A stretch of 64,000 bases of DNA from Mycolicibacillus trivialis. Its GTDB lineage: Bacteria > Actinomycetota > Actinomycetes > Mycobacteriales > Mycobacteriaceae. The stretch is taken from the NCBI RefSeq assembly GCF_002102395.1, contig NZ_LQPZ01000013.1:124001-188000 (forward strand). Direction: 5' to 3'. The notes under the pieces are model-generated. The model ran no database searches and was not told where the DNA came from. It saw only the letters and a list, made by a program, of their open reading frames with translations. The position numbers and the translations under genes are program-made. Below, one piece after another: positions 26,474 to 35,048 of this stretch; position 1 is the first letter of the stretch; each line of letters opens with the position of its first letter.

Positions 26474-27490
26474 ATGGAATTTCGCTACTTGGGCAACTCC
26501 GGCCTACAGATCTCGGAGATCACTTACGGCAACTGGCTCACCCACGGCTCACAGGTGGAGAACGACGTGGCGACCGCGTGCGTGCACGCCGCCCTGGACG
26601 CCGGGATCACCACCTTCGACACCGCCGACGTCTACGCCAACGGCGCCGCCGAGGAGGTGCTCGGCGCGGCCCTGCGCGGGCAACGACGGGAGTCACTGGA
26701 GATCTTCACCAAGGTGTACTGGCCGACCGGCCCGGCACCGCTGGGCAAGAACGACACCGGGCTCTCCCGCAAGCACATCATGGAGAGCATCGACGGCTCG
26801 CTGCGCCGGCTGGGCACCGACTACGTCGACCTCTACCAGGCGCACCGCTACGACACCTTCACCCCGCTGGAGGAGACCATGCAGGCGTTCGCCGACATCG
26901 TCCGGGCCGGCAAAGCGCTCTACATCGGGGTCAGCGAGTGGACCGCCGAGCAGATCCGGGCCGGCCACACGCTCGCCCGGCAGCTCGGGGTCTCGCTGAT
27001 CTCCAGCCAGCCGCAGTACTCGATGCTGTGGCGGGTGATCGAACCCGAGGTCGTTCCGGCCTGCCGGGAGCTGGGAATCAGCCAGATCGTGTGGTCACCG
27101 ATGGCCCAGGGCGTGCTGTCGGGCAAGTACCGGCCCGGCCAACCGCCACCGGCCGGCTCGCGCGCCTCCGACGAGAAGGGCGGCGCGGACATGATCAAGC
27201 GCTTCCTCGCCAACGACACCTTGACCCGGGTGCAGGACCTCGCCCCGGTCGCCGACGAGCTGGGGCTGTCGATGGCGCAGTTGGCGATCGCCTGGGTTCT
27301 GCAGAACGATAATGTCGCCGCCGCCCTGGTCGGGGCGTCGCGGCCCGAGCAGGTCGCCGAGAACGTCAAAGCGGCCGGGGTCGCCATTCCGGCGGAGGCG
27401 CTCACCCGCATCGATGCGGTGCTCGGCGACGCCGTGACCGCGGACCCGAAGCTGGTGGCCCGCTCCACCCCGACCAAGCGGATGCTCTGA
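26474..27490 (+). CDS. Aldo/keto reductase (Kv-beta/YghZ-like)
   Basis: A 338-residue NADPH-dependent reductase. The catalytic tetrad can be read: Asp49 and Tyr54 ([10 protein letters not shown]), Lys80 (IFTKVYW) and His124 (YQAHRYD). The C-terminal cofactor segment [20 protein letters not shown] is typical of the AKR6/Kv-beta-like group. The substrate is unknown, generally an aldehyde or ketone. GGAGGT directly before the ATG supports this start. Confidence 0.92.
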   Translation: MEFRYLGNSGLQISEITYGNWLTHGSQVENDVATACVHAALDAGITTFDTADVYANGAAEEVLGAALRGQRRESLEIFTKVYWPTGPAPLGKNDTGLSRKHIMESIDGSLRRLGTDYVDLYQAHRYDTFTPLEETMQAFADIVRAGKALYIGVSEWTAEQIRAGHTLARQLGVSLISSQPQYSMLWRVIEPEVVPACRELGISQIVWSPMAQGVLSGKYRPGQPPPAGSRASDEKGGADMIKRFLANDTLTRVQDLAPVADELGLSMAQLAIAWVLQNDNVAAALVGASRPEQVAENVKAAGVAIPAEALTRIDAVLGDAVTADPKLVARSTPTKRML

Positions 27491-27499
27491 GCGCAAGGC

Positions 27500-28501
27500 T
27501 CAATCGGCGAAGCGCAGCGTGCCGACGAGCTGCTCGGTGAGTGCCGGGTCCGGGTCGTCGGGGCCGCCTTGCCGCATCGAGACCACGAACAGCACCGAGC
27601 CGGGCTGGTCGGGCACCGTGGTGGCCACCATCACGTGCAGCCCGCCCGGTGAGTCGGCGCAGCCCCCGGAGTCGACGCCGGAGACGGTGGCGACGATCTC
27701 CACCGCGGGGGTGTCACCGATGCTCAGATGGCGGGGCTCGCTGAGGCTGACGGTGGGGACGACTCCGTCGGCGGAGGTGAAGATGTCGGCCACCAGGCCG
27801 GATTCCAGGCGCACCGCCTCATCGATGTCGTTGGCGTTGCTCGCCCCGGGCGCACCGGTCACCGCGAACTGCCCGGACTCGCAGAGCGGGTCGGGCAGTT
27901 CGGCCGCACCGCTCATGGTCCGGATCGGGCAGTAGCCGAACGGGCCGTCGTCGCAGGGCTTTTCCCAGCCGATCAACGTCGAGCACGACTTGATGACCCA
28001 CTCCGGCGGTACGTCGTAGACCAGGCCGCGCGGAGTGTTCACCGTCGCCCACCCGGCCGGGGTTTGCGGTCCAGGACCGGCGCCGTGCTCATCGCAGGTG
28101 CTCGACAGTGGTTTCGTCGGCGGCGACGAGGTGGTGCTCGGCGGGCTTGTCGCGGTGGTCGTGGTGGCCGGCGAGACGGTGACCGCGGTGGTGCTGGTCG
28201 GTGCCGCGGTGGTCGCGCCGTCCGAATCGGAGAGCTTCCAGATCGCCACCGCCGCGACCGACACCACGGCGACGACCGCGACGATGATCAACACCAGCCA
28301 GCGGGGGTTGTTCGGCGGTGGCGGGCCACCGCCCGGCGGGTGCATCGGGTAGCCGCCGTAACCAGCATAGCCGGGATGGCTTGCCCCATAAGCGGATCCG
28401 TAGCCCTGAGGTCCGTATCCCGGTCCGTACCCCGGTTGGTAGCCGTCCCCGTGTTGTGGATACGGCATCGTCGGCTCGTGCGGCGACGGCGGATAGGCCA
28501 T
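27500..28501 (-). CDS. Membrane-anchored protein with Pro/Gly/Tyr-rich N-terminus
   Basis: A 333-residue protein: residues 1-65 are a low-complexity cytoplasmic PGY-rich tract, one membrane helix lies at about 68-90 (WLVLIIVAVVAVVSVAAVAI), then a Thr/Ser/Pro linker (about 95-130) and an extracytoplasmic domain with six Cys (STCDEHG, IKSCSTLIGW, KPCDDGPFGYCPIRT, PLCESGQ, GGCADSPG). I do not recognise the domain. GGGAGCCC lies just before the ATG; a TAGGAT at 28535-28540 could be the -10 box. Function unknown. Confidence 0.82.
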   Translation of the reverse strand: MAYPPSPHEPTMPYPQHGDGYQPGYGPGYGPQGYGSAYGASHPGYAGYGGYPMHPPGGGPPPPNNPRWLVLIIVAVVAVVSVAAVAIWKLSDSDGATTAAPTSTTAVTVSPATTTTATSPPSTTSSPPTKPLSSTCDEHGAGPGPQTPAGWATVNTPRGLVYDVPPEWVIKSCSTLIGWEKPCDDGPFGYCPIRTMSGAAELPDPLCESGQFAVTGAPGASNANDIDEAVRLESGLVADIFTSADGVVPTVSLSEPRHLSIGDTPAVEIVATVSGVDSGGCADSPGGLHVMVATTVPDQPGSVLFVVSMRQGGPDDPDPALTEQLVGTLRFAD

Positions 28502-28549
28502 AAGGGCTCCCGGGGCAGGCGGTGGTCCGCCGCTATCCTAAGTCGCCGA

Positions 28550-30286
28550 TCAGCGCCGCCCGCGCACCAATCTGCCGGGTCGGGCCGCGGTCGGAGTCCC
28601 GTTCTCGGCGATGACCTCACCGGCGACGATCGTGGCCACATAACCGTCGGCGGTCTGGTCCAACCGTCGGCCGCCGGCGGGCAGATCGTAGGTGATCACC
28701 GGCTTGTGCAGCCGCATCGCGGCGTGGTCGAGGACGTTCAGGTCGGCTTTGGCGCCCACCGCGATCCGGCCGCGGTCGCCCAGACCGGCGACCCGGGCGG
28801 GAACCGAGGTCAACTGCCGGATCGCCTCGGGCACGTCGATGCGGCCCTCGGCGCGATCCCGGGCCCAGTGGGTGAGCAGGTAGGTGGGGAAACTGGAATC
28901 GCAGATCATCCCGTAGTGCGCGCCACCGTCGCCGAGGCCCAGTACCACGTCCTCGCGGCGCAACAGCGACCCGATCGTGTCGAGCGACCCGCCCTCGAAA
29001 TTCGCCAGCGCGCCCAGCAGGATGGCGTGGCCGTCGTCGTCGAGCACTCGGTCGTAGGCCTCCTCGACCGGCGAGACGCCGCGGGCCTTGGCGCGCGCCG
29101 CGATGGAATCGGCCGGATCGGGCTCGTAGTCGGCGCCGCCCGGATCCGCCTCGGTGAGCGGGAAGATCCAGTCCCAGGCCTGCGCCATGTACAGGATCGG
29201 GTTGGCCGGGACAGTGCTCGGTGTGTCGGACAGGATGCGTTGGCGTACTTCGGATTTGCGCATCTCGGCCACCCGTTGGGCCAACGGCAGCCCGGCGATC
29301 TCCTGGTAGGAGGGGTAGAGCACGAACGGGTTGGCGGTCAACTCCAGTCCGATCATCAACCCGATCGGGCGGGGGAACACCTGGGCGGTGACCCGCGGTG
29401 CATCCGGCTGCGAACCGGCGTTGGCCCGCTCGATCATGTCGATCGCCTCCGGCCACACCCGGTCCCCGGCGTTCGCGGCGATCAGGGTGAAGGTGACCGG
29501 CAGGTCGGCGCCGGCGGCGGCGTCGAAGACCTGCTGGAGCACCGGTTGGTAACCGCCGCCGGGCAGATCGGGTACGAACTGGATCAGCCCGCCGCCGCCT
29601 TCGGCGACACCGCGAGCGATCTCGGCGAGTTCGGTCTCGGCGGCCTGGAAGCTGGGGATCTGGTCGCCGCTGTCGGTGCGGTGCGTGGCCAACCGGGACG
29701 AGGCGAAGCCCAACGCCCCGGCCTGCACCGCCTCTTTGGCCAGCGCCCGCATCCGGGCCAGATCGTCGGCAGTGGCCGGTTCGCGGTCGGCGCCACGGCG
29801 GCCCATCACGTACACCCGCAACGGGGAGTGCGGCAGGTAGACCGCGACGTCGATGTCGAGACGACGGCCCGCCAGGGTGTCCAGATACTGCGGGAAGGTC
29901 TCCCAACTCCAGTCCAGCCCGTCGGTCATCACCACCCCGGGGATGTCCTCCACCCCGGCCATCACGTCGACCAGTACGTCGTGGTCCTCGGCACGGCACG
30001 GCGCGAACCCCACCCCGCAGTTGCCCATCACCGCGGTGGTCACCCCGTGCGCCGACGACGGATTTAGCCGATCCGACCAGATGGCCTGCCCGTCATAGTG
30101 GGTGTGCAGGTCCACGAAACCGGGGGTCACGAGCAGGCCGGTCGCGTCGATCTCGCGGGACCCCGCGCCGTCGACGTGCCCGACCGCGGCGATCACCCCG
30201 TCGCGGACCGCCACGTCGCCGACATAGGGCGGCCCGCCGAGCCCGTCGACGATGCTGCCGTTGCGGATCACCAGGTCATAGCTCAT
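28550..30286 (-). CDS. Amidohydrolase, N-acyl-D-amino-acid deacylase-like
   Basis: A 578-residue metal-dependent hydrolase. The first metal motif is GFVDLHTHYDG (about 56-66), a later Asp lies in LGLGDGGAHYG, and the C-terminal small beta-sandwich ends with AKADLNVLDHAAM. It resembles D-aminoacylase and its mycobacterial relatives; the true substrate is not known. TAGATT ends 6 bases before the ATG, so a leaderless promoter is likely. It is divergent from the release-factor-like gene. Confidence 0.88.
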   Translation of the reverse strand: MSYDLVIRNGSIVDGLGGPPYVGDVAVRDGVIAAVGHVDGAGSREIDATGLLVTPGFVDLHTHYDGQAIWSDRLNPSSAHGVTTAVMGNCGVGFAPCRAEDHDVLVDVMAGVEDIPGVVMTDGLDWSWETFPQYLDTLAGRRLDIDVAVYLPHSPLRVYVMGRRGADREPATADDLARMRALAKEAVQAGALGFASSRLATHRTDSGDQIPSFQAAETELAEIARGVAEGGGGLIQFVPDLPGGGYQPVLQQVFDAAAGADLPVTFTLIAANAGDRVWPEAIDMIERANAGSQPDAPRVTAQVFPRPIGLMIGLELTANPFVLYPSYQEIAGLPLAQRVAEMRKSEVRQRILSDTPSTVPANPILYMAQAWDWIFPLTEADPGGADYEPDPADSIAARAKARGVSPVEEAYDRVLDDDGHAILLGALANFEGGSLDTIGSLLRREDVVLGLGDGGAHYGMICDSSFPTYLLTHWARDRAEGRIDVPEAIRQLTSVPARVAGLGDRGRIAVGAKADLNVLDHAAMRLHKPVITYDLPAGGRRLDQTADGYVATIVAGEVIAENGTPTAARPGRLVRGRR

Positions 30287-30292
30287 GGAACC

Positions 30293-30298
30293 AATCTA
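30293..30298 (-). promoter_or_regulatory. -10 hexamer TAGATT, leaderless
   Basis: Minus-strand TAGATT, six bases (ggttcc), then the ATG at 30286. Confidence 0.5.
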
Positions 30299-30405
30299 CG
30301 GCCGCGGCGGGGCGACCGCGCTCGGTCCCGGCCGGGGTCGGCCCGGTTGTGGCATGGTCGAAGGGAGAACCAGTGGGTTTATCGAGATGATCGAGGTGAG
30401 CAATC

Positions 30406-31584
30406 GTGGTCGCGATCGAGCGGCTCAACGAGGACGATCTGCGGGAACTGTCCGGACGCACCGACAGTGCCGGCGTGCTGTCGGTTTACGTCAACGCCGA
30501 TCCGGCCGGCGACGCCAACCGGCAGGCCGCCGAGATCGATCTGTCCAATCGGTTCCGGGAACTGCAGCGCCGGGTCAGCGAGGACGGCGCCGGGCCGGGG
30601 GAGCGGCGCGCGACCACCGCGGCGCTCGAGCGGGTGTGGCCGCAGATCCAGCCGCTGGCCGGACCGATCGCGTCGGGCCGCAGCAGGATCGCCTTCGTCG
30701 CGTTGAGCGGCGACTGGTCGCTGCACCTGGACGGCGCGATGCCGGTCGGCAACCGGGTGGTGCTGGACGACGGTCCGTTCATCCACCCGCTGCTGGAACT
30801 GCTCGACGAAGGCCGACCTGCCGGTGTCGCCCTGGTGTCCGCCGATGAGATCCGCATCGCCGAGTGGCGGGTGGGTTCGCTGCGGGAGCTCAGCAGGATG
30901 GAGCAGCCCTATGTCGAGGCGCCACACGAGCGGGCCGGGCAGATCGGCGGCGGGCCGCAGGGGCAGTACAACACCCCGGTGCGGGAACAGCGCCAGACCC
31001 GCCAGCGGGATCTGACGCAGCGGTTCCTGGACCAGGCGACCGGCGTGCTGACCGCGCTGGCCGGTGAACGCGGCTGGGAACGGATCCTGGTCAGCGGCGG
31101 CGAGCGCTGGACCGAGCGGGCGGTGGGCGGCCTCGCTCAGTCGTTGCGCGACAAGGTGTTCGCCGACCCTCGCAATCTCAGCGGACTCGATGAGGCGGCG
31201 TTGACCGCAACGGTGAGCGCTTGGGCGCACGACCAGCACAAGGACGACGAACAGCGGCTCCTGCAGCGGGTGCGCGACGCCGCAGGCAACGGCAACGCCG
31301 CCCTCGGGCTCTCCGAGGTGGCCGCGGCGCTCAACGCCGGTCGGGTCTACCGGCTGGTGTACGACCCGGAGGTGCGCTACGCCGGCACCGTGGGCGCCGA
31401 TGGCGCGATCTACGGCGGCGACGAGATCGGTCCCGACGGCCGCCCGGGTGCTGAGGAGCCACGGCTGACCGAGCGGCTGGTCGAGCGGGCCTTCGAGACC
31501 GGTGCACGCATCAGCCCGGTGGAGGGCGCGGCGGCCGGGACGTTGAGCGACGTCGACGGTGTCGCCGCGCTCCTGCGTTGGTAG
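30406..31584 (+). CDS. Release-factor-like protein of the baeRF/Vms1 group (Rv2629-like)
   Basis: A 392-residue protein that resembles bacterial archaeo-eukaryotic-release-factor (baeRF) proteins: an N-terminal VLRF1-like domain (VLSVYVNADP...), a central eRF1 domain-2-like part and a C-terminal eL30/L7Ae-like domain. Residues 181-187 read GGGPQGQ, followed by a Gln/Arg-rich helix (REQRQTRQRDLTQRFL). This resembles the GGQ loop that release factors, and the GxxQ loop that Vms1, use to cut peptidyl-tRNA. The GTG start has GAGGTGAG 6 bases upstream. RtcB follows after 57 bases. Family assignment is good; peptidyl-tRNA cleavage is inference. Confidence 0.8.
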   Translation: MVAIERLNEDDLRELSGRTDSAGVLSVYVNADPAGDANRQAAEIDLSNRFRELQRRVSEDGAGPGERRATTAALERVWPQIQPLAGPIASGRSRIAFVALSGDWSLHLDGAMPVGNRVVLDDGPFIHPLLELLDEGRPAGVALVSADEIRIAEWRVGSLRELSRMEQPYVEAPHERAGQIGGGPQGQYNTPVREQRQTRQRDLTQRFLDQATGVLTALAGERGWERILVSGGERWTERAVGGLAQSLRDKVFADPRNLSGLDEAALTATVSAWAHDQHKDDEQRLLQRVRDAAGNGNAALGLSEVAAALNAGRVYRLVYDPEVRYAGTVGADGAIYGGDEIGPDGRPGAEEPRLTERLVERAFETGARISPVEGAAAGTLSDVDGVAALLRW

Positions 31585-31641
31585 GCGCGAGGCTCGAAAC
31601 ACCCCGCGGCGCAGTAGGTGTCGGTGGTGGGAGTGAGAGGG

Positions 31642-32829
31642 ATGGGGACGACAACAGATCGGTTGGTCAATTTCGCCAGCCAGGTCGATGAGCAGACGAT
31701 CCGGCAGGCCGAGCAGACGGCCGGTATGCCGTTCGTGTACCCGCACGTCGCGCTGATGCCCGACGCGCATTTCGGGATGAGGTCGGCGGTCGGCACTGTC
31801 ATCCCGACCCTCGGCGCGGTGATGCCCGCTGCGGTCGGGGTGGACATCGGCTGCGGCATGGCCGCGGTCCGCACCGACTTCACCGAAGCCGACATCGTCG
31901 GCCGCGATCTGACCGTGCTGCGCGATTCGATCGAGTCGAGTATTCCGCTGTCGCCGGGCCGGTACAACCGGCGCGCCGACCGGTTCCCGTTCACCGCGGG
32001 GCGCATCGAGGTCCTGGAGCTACTGGCCGACGACGACGGCGTCGATCTGTTGCACAGCAAAAACTGGCGGCTACAACTGGGCACCCTCGGCGGCGGCAAC
32101 CACTTCATCGAACTGTGCATCGATGACCGGGGTCGGGTTTGGCTCTTCCTGCACAGCGGCAGTCGCGGCGTCGGCTTCAAGATCGCCCAGCGCCACATCC
32201 GCACCGCCCAGCAGTCGATGCGCCGCCGCGGCATCGAATTACCCAACCGGGGCCTGGCCTACCTGGAGGAGGGGACCGACGAGTTCGACACCTACCTGCG
32301 TGAGCTGACCTGGGCGCAGCGGTTCGCGTTGGAGAACCGCGCGGAGATGACCGACCGGTTCCGGCAGGCTTTCGCCCACTGGATGGGCGTGGACCCCGCC
32401 GACGCCGAGCACATCGAGAAGGAACGGGTGTTGTGTCACCACAACTACACCCGCCGTGAGCGGCACGGTGGCAAAGAGGTGTGGTTGACGCGCAAGGGCG
32501 CGATCGACGCCCACGAGGGTGTGGCGGGATTGATCCCCGGGTCGATGGGTGCGCGCTCCTACATCGTGCGGGGCAAAGGCAACCCGGATGCGCTGTGCTC
32601 GGCCCCGCACGGCGCCGGGCGGCGCTATTCGCGCACCCAGGCGCGCAAACTGTTCACCACCGACGATCTCGCGGCGGCCATGACCGGTGTCGAATACCGG
32701 CACGGTGACGCGTGGGTCGATGAGATCCCCCAGGCCTACAAGGACATCGATGTCGTCATGGCCGACGCGGCCGGCCTGGTCGAGGTCACCGGGGAACTGC
32801 GGCAAGTGCTCAACGTCAAGGGCACCTGA
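31642..32829 (+). CDS. rtcB: RtcB-type RNA ligase (Rv2631-like)
   Basis: Joins RNA 2',3'-cyclic-phosphate (or 3'-phosphate) ends to 5'-OH ends with GTP and Mn2+. The 395-residue protein keeps the metal and catalytic residues: GVDIGCGM (Asp and Cys), GGGNHFIE (His), LHSGSRG (His), the GMP-binding PGSMGARSYIV and the His that carries GMP in APHGAGRRYSR (about residue 323). The ATG at 31642 lies 8 bases after GGGAG; an in-frame GTG at 31618 would add eight residues. A 9-bp hairpin covers the stop codon. No archease gene is visible. Confidence 0.93.
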   Translation: MGTTTDRLVNFASQVDEQTIRQAEQTAGMPFVYPHVALMPDAHFGMRSAVGTVIPTLGAVMPAAVGVDIGCGMAAVRTDFTEADIVGRDLTVLRDSIESSIPLSPGRYNRRADRFPFTAGRIEVLELLADDDGVDLLHSKNWRLQLGTLGGGNHFIELCIDDRGRVWLFLHSGSRGVGFKIAQRHIRTAQQSMRRRGIELPNRGLAYLEEGTDEFDTYLRELTWAQRFALENRAEMTDRFRQAFAHWMGVDPADAEHIEKERVLCHHNYTRRERHGGKEVWLTRKGAIDAHEGVAGLIPGSMGARSYIVRGKGNPDALCSAPHGAGRRYSRTQARKLFTTDDLAAAMTGVEYRHGDAWVDEIPQAYKDIDVVMADAAGLVEVTGELRQVLNVKGT

Positions 32830-32841
32830 ACACAGGTGCCC
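32820..32841 (+). promoter_or_regulatory. Hairpin spanning the rtcB stop codon
   Basis: Perfect 9-bp stem (gggcacctg/caggtgccc) with a 4-base loop. The rtcB TGA is at the top of the 5' arm, and the Shine-Dalgarno of the next gene (gggagg) begins 6 bases after the 3' arm. It could be a weak terminator, an RNA processing site or a control on the next gene. Confidence 0.5.
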
Positions 32842-32858
32842 GAAGCTGGGAGGCGACG

Positions 32859-33995
32859 ATGAAGGCGACAGTACGGCTCGGTCGGATCGCCGGGGTGGCG
32901 GTCGGCGTGCACTGGAGTGTGCTGGCGATCGTGGCCCTGTTGGTCGCCGGTCTGACGGTTCAATTTCCGCACATCGAACCCGGCTACTCCACCGCGGCGT
33001 ACCTGGCGTCCGCCGTACTGGCGGCGACGTTGTTCGTGGCCTCGCTGCTGGGGCACGAACTGGCCCACGCGGTGGTCGCCCAACGCAACGGTGTCGAGGT
33101 CGAGGGCATCACGCTGTGGCTGCTGGGCGGGATCGCCCGGCTGCGCGGGGATGCGCCCAGCCCGGGGGCCGACTTCCGCATCTCGGCGGTCGGCCCGGCC
33201 AGCAGCCTGTTGATCGCCGCCGGTTTCTACGGGCTGATGTGGCTGGGCACCCAGGCTGACGCGACCCCACTGCTGGTGGCGGTGGCCGCCTACCTCGCGG
33301 TGATCAACGTGGTGCTGGCGGTGTTCAACACGATTCCGGCCGCCCCGCTGGACGGCGGCCGGATCCTGCGCTCGGCGATCTGGGCGTGGCGCGGTGACCG
33401 GTACCTGGCGACGATGGTCGCCGCCCGGGCCGGTCGCATCTTCGGTTTCGTGCTGATCGCGTTGGGCATCCTGCAAGCGATCAGCGGTGCCGGATTCGGC
33501 GGGCTGTGGTGGGTGCTGCTCGGGTTGTTCGTGGTCACCATGGCCAACGCCGAAGAACAACAGCTGCGCACCACGACGGCGCTGGCCGGGGTGCGGGTGC
33601 GCGACGTGATGACCGCCGACCCCGAGACCATCGGCGGCGATGTGACGGTGGCGGACTTCATCCAGCACACCGCGCTGGGGCGGCGGCACTCCAGCTTCCC
33701 GGTGCTCGACCACGCGGGCCGGCTGGCCGGGCTGGTGACGTTCAACCGGATCCGGGCGGTCGCGCCCGACGGGCGGGGGACCACGCTGCTGCGGGAGGTG
33801 GCTTGCCCGCCGGCCGAGGTGCCGACCGCGCACCCCGACGAGGCGTTGACAGCGCTGCTGCCGCGGCTGTCGGGATGCACCGACGGGCGTGCGTTGGTGT
33901 TGGCCGACGGCGCGCTGGTGGGCATCGTCTCTCCGAGTGACATCAGCCGTGCCGCCGCCCTGCACGGCCTGGGCGCGCGCTTCGACGAGCGTTGA
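32859..33995 (+). CDS. Site-2 protease family metalloprotease with CBS domains (Rip3-like)
   Basis: A 378-residue intramembrane zinc protease. The active site is LGHELAHAVVA (HExxH, about 65-75), with the second motif PLDGGRIL about 100 residues later. About six helices precede two C-terminal CBS domains (VRVRDVMTADPETI and VPTAHPDEALTALL), which usually sense nucleotides. The fold matches Rv2625c. Such proteases cut membrane-bound regulators; the target is unknown. GGGAGG lies 5 bases before the ATG. Its relatives in M. tuberculosis lie in the DosR dormancy region with those of the two preceding genes. Confidence 0.9.
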   Translation: MKATVRLGRIAGVAVGVHWSVLAIVALLVAGLTVQFPHIEPGYSTAAYLASAVLAATLFVASLLGHELAHAVVAQRNGVEVEGITLWLLGGIARLRGDAPSPGADFRISAVGPASSLLIAAGFYGLMWLGTQADATPLLVAVAAYLAVINVVLAVFNTIPAAPLDGGRILRSAIWAWRGDRYLATMVAARAGRIFGFVLIALGILQAISGAGFGGLWWVLLGLFVVTMANAEEQQLRTTTALAGVRVRDVMTADPETIGGDVTVADFIQHTALGRRHSSFPVLDHAGRLAGLVTFNRIRAVAPDGRGTTLLREVACPPAEVPTAHPDEALTALLPRLSGCTDGRALVLADGALVGIVSPSDISRAAALHGLGARFDER

Positions 33996-34042
33996 GCCCC
34001 GCGCGCCGCGAGCCGCGCGGTGAGTTGCGCCCAGCCGCGCCC

Positions 34043-34119
34043 CGAGTGAAGTTCAGCGGCGACGAATCGGCGATTCCGCCTACCTGGAACTTCACTCGGT
34101 CTACCTGGAACTTCACTCG
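34043..34119. repeat. 77-bp intergenic inverted/direct-repeat element
   Basis: cgagtgaagttc (34043-34054) is inverted at 34087-34098 and again at 34108-34119. The last two belong to a 19-bp direct repeat (ctacctggaacttcactcg, 34080-34098 and 34101-34119). The element lies in the 336-base gap between the site-2 protease and ANTAR genes; the rest of that gap shows no gene. Confidence 0.75.
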
Positions 34120-34331
34120 ACGCTGTCGGCGGCGGGGAGCCGGTGACCGTCAGCTCGACGGATTCGGAGTAAACCGGCGCGATGTCGGGTACCTGCCGCA
34201 CAGGCGATGCGGTAGCCCGGGCTGGTGCGTCGCTTAGCCTCCGGCCGTCAAGTCGTCCGGCGGTCGGAGGCGCACCGCGGGACCGCCGCCGCGGTTCCGC
34301 CGTGGTCCACCTGCGATTACGGTGAGGAGGC

Positions 34332-35033
34332 ATGAGCGAGCGCGCGGCAGGCACCGATCTGGCGTCGTTGCTCGGCGACCTCGCCGTTGAGATGCAGGGC
34401 CAGACCGACCCCGAGGCGACGTTGAAGGTGATCGTTGAAGGGGCGATCGCGCTGGTGCCGGGGGCGCGCTGGGCGGGGATCTCGCTCAACCGCCGGGGGC
34501 GGATCGAGTCGCGGATGCCCAGCAACGTGTTGGTTGGCGAGCTCGACGAAGCGCAGGCGAACCTCGGGGAGGGCCCGTGCATCAACGCCGTCCGCGAGCA
34601 CCACACGGTCGTGATCGACGACATGAGCACCGAGACGAGGTGGCCGCGGTTCGCGCGACTGGCGCTCGAGCGTGGCGTGCGCAGCGTGGCCGCGTTCCAA
34701 TTGTTCGCCCGGGAGGAGAACCTCGGCGCGATGAACCTCTACGGCACCGAACCGGGCGTCTTCGACCGGGAATCGATCATGGTCGGGGAGGTCTTGGCCC
34801 AGCACGCCGCCGCCGCGCTCGCCGGGGCGATGTCGGAATCGCAGTTGCAGTCCGCACTGGTCAACCGCGACCTGATCGGCCAGGCCAAGGGGATTTTGAT
34901 GCACCGTGAAGGCCTCACCGGGTTGCAGGCGTTCCAACTGCTGTTGCGCACCTCGCAGAACGCGAACATCAAACTCGTCGAGATCGCCCGCTGGGTGGTC
35001 GAGCAGCACGAGAACAAACTCCGGGAAGGCTGA
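34332..35033 (+). CDS. GAF-ANTAR RNA-binding antitermination regulator
   Basis: A 233-residue protein: a GAF sensor domain (about 20-160; LVPGARWAGISLNRRG, EGPCINAVREHHTVVIDDM) followed by an ANTAR domain (about 170-225; LQSALVNRDLIGQAKGILM, FQLLLRTSQNANIKLVEIA). ANTAR domains bind paired RNA hairpins to prevent termination. The signal sensed by GAF is unknown. GAGGAGG lies 2-3 bases before the ATG. It stands next to the baeRF-RtcB-protease group, with which it may share conditions of use. Confidence 0.9.
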   Translation: MSERAAGTDLASLLGDLAVEMQGQTDPEATLKVIVEGAIALVPGARWAGISLNRRGRIESRMPSNVLVGELDEAQANLGEGPCINAVREHHTVVIDDMSTETRWPRFARLALERGVRSVAAFQLFAREENLGAMNLYGTEPGVFDRESIMVGEVLAQHAAAALAGAMSESQLQSALVNRDLIGQAKGILMHREGLTGLQAFQLLLRTSQNANIKLVEIARWVVEQHENKLREG

Positions 35034-35048
35034 CCCCGGAAGGCAGAC

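Noticed and set aside
30287..30405. Possible DosR box upstream of the release-factor-like gene
   Set aside because: GGTCCCGGCCGGGGTC has some symmetry but does not fit the TTSGGGACTWWAGTCCCSAA consensus, so dormancy control is not claimed from sequence.
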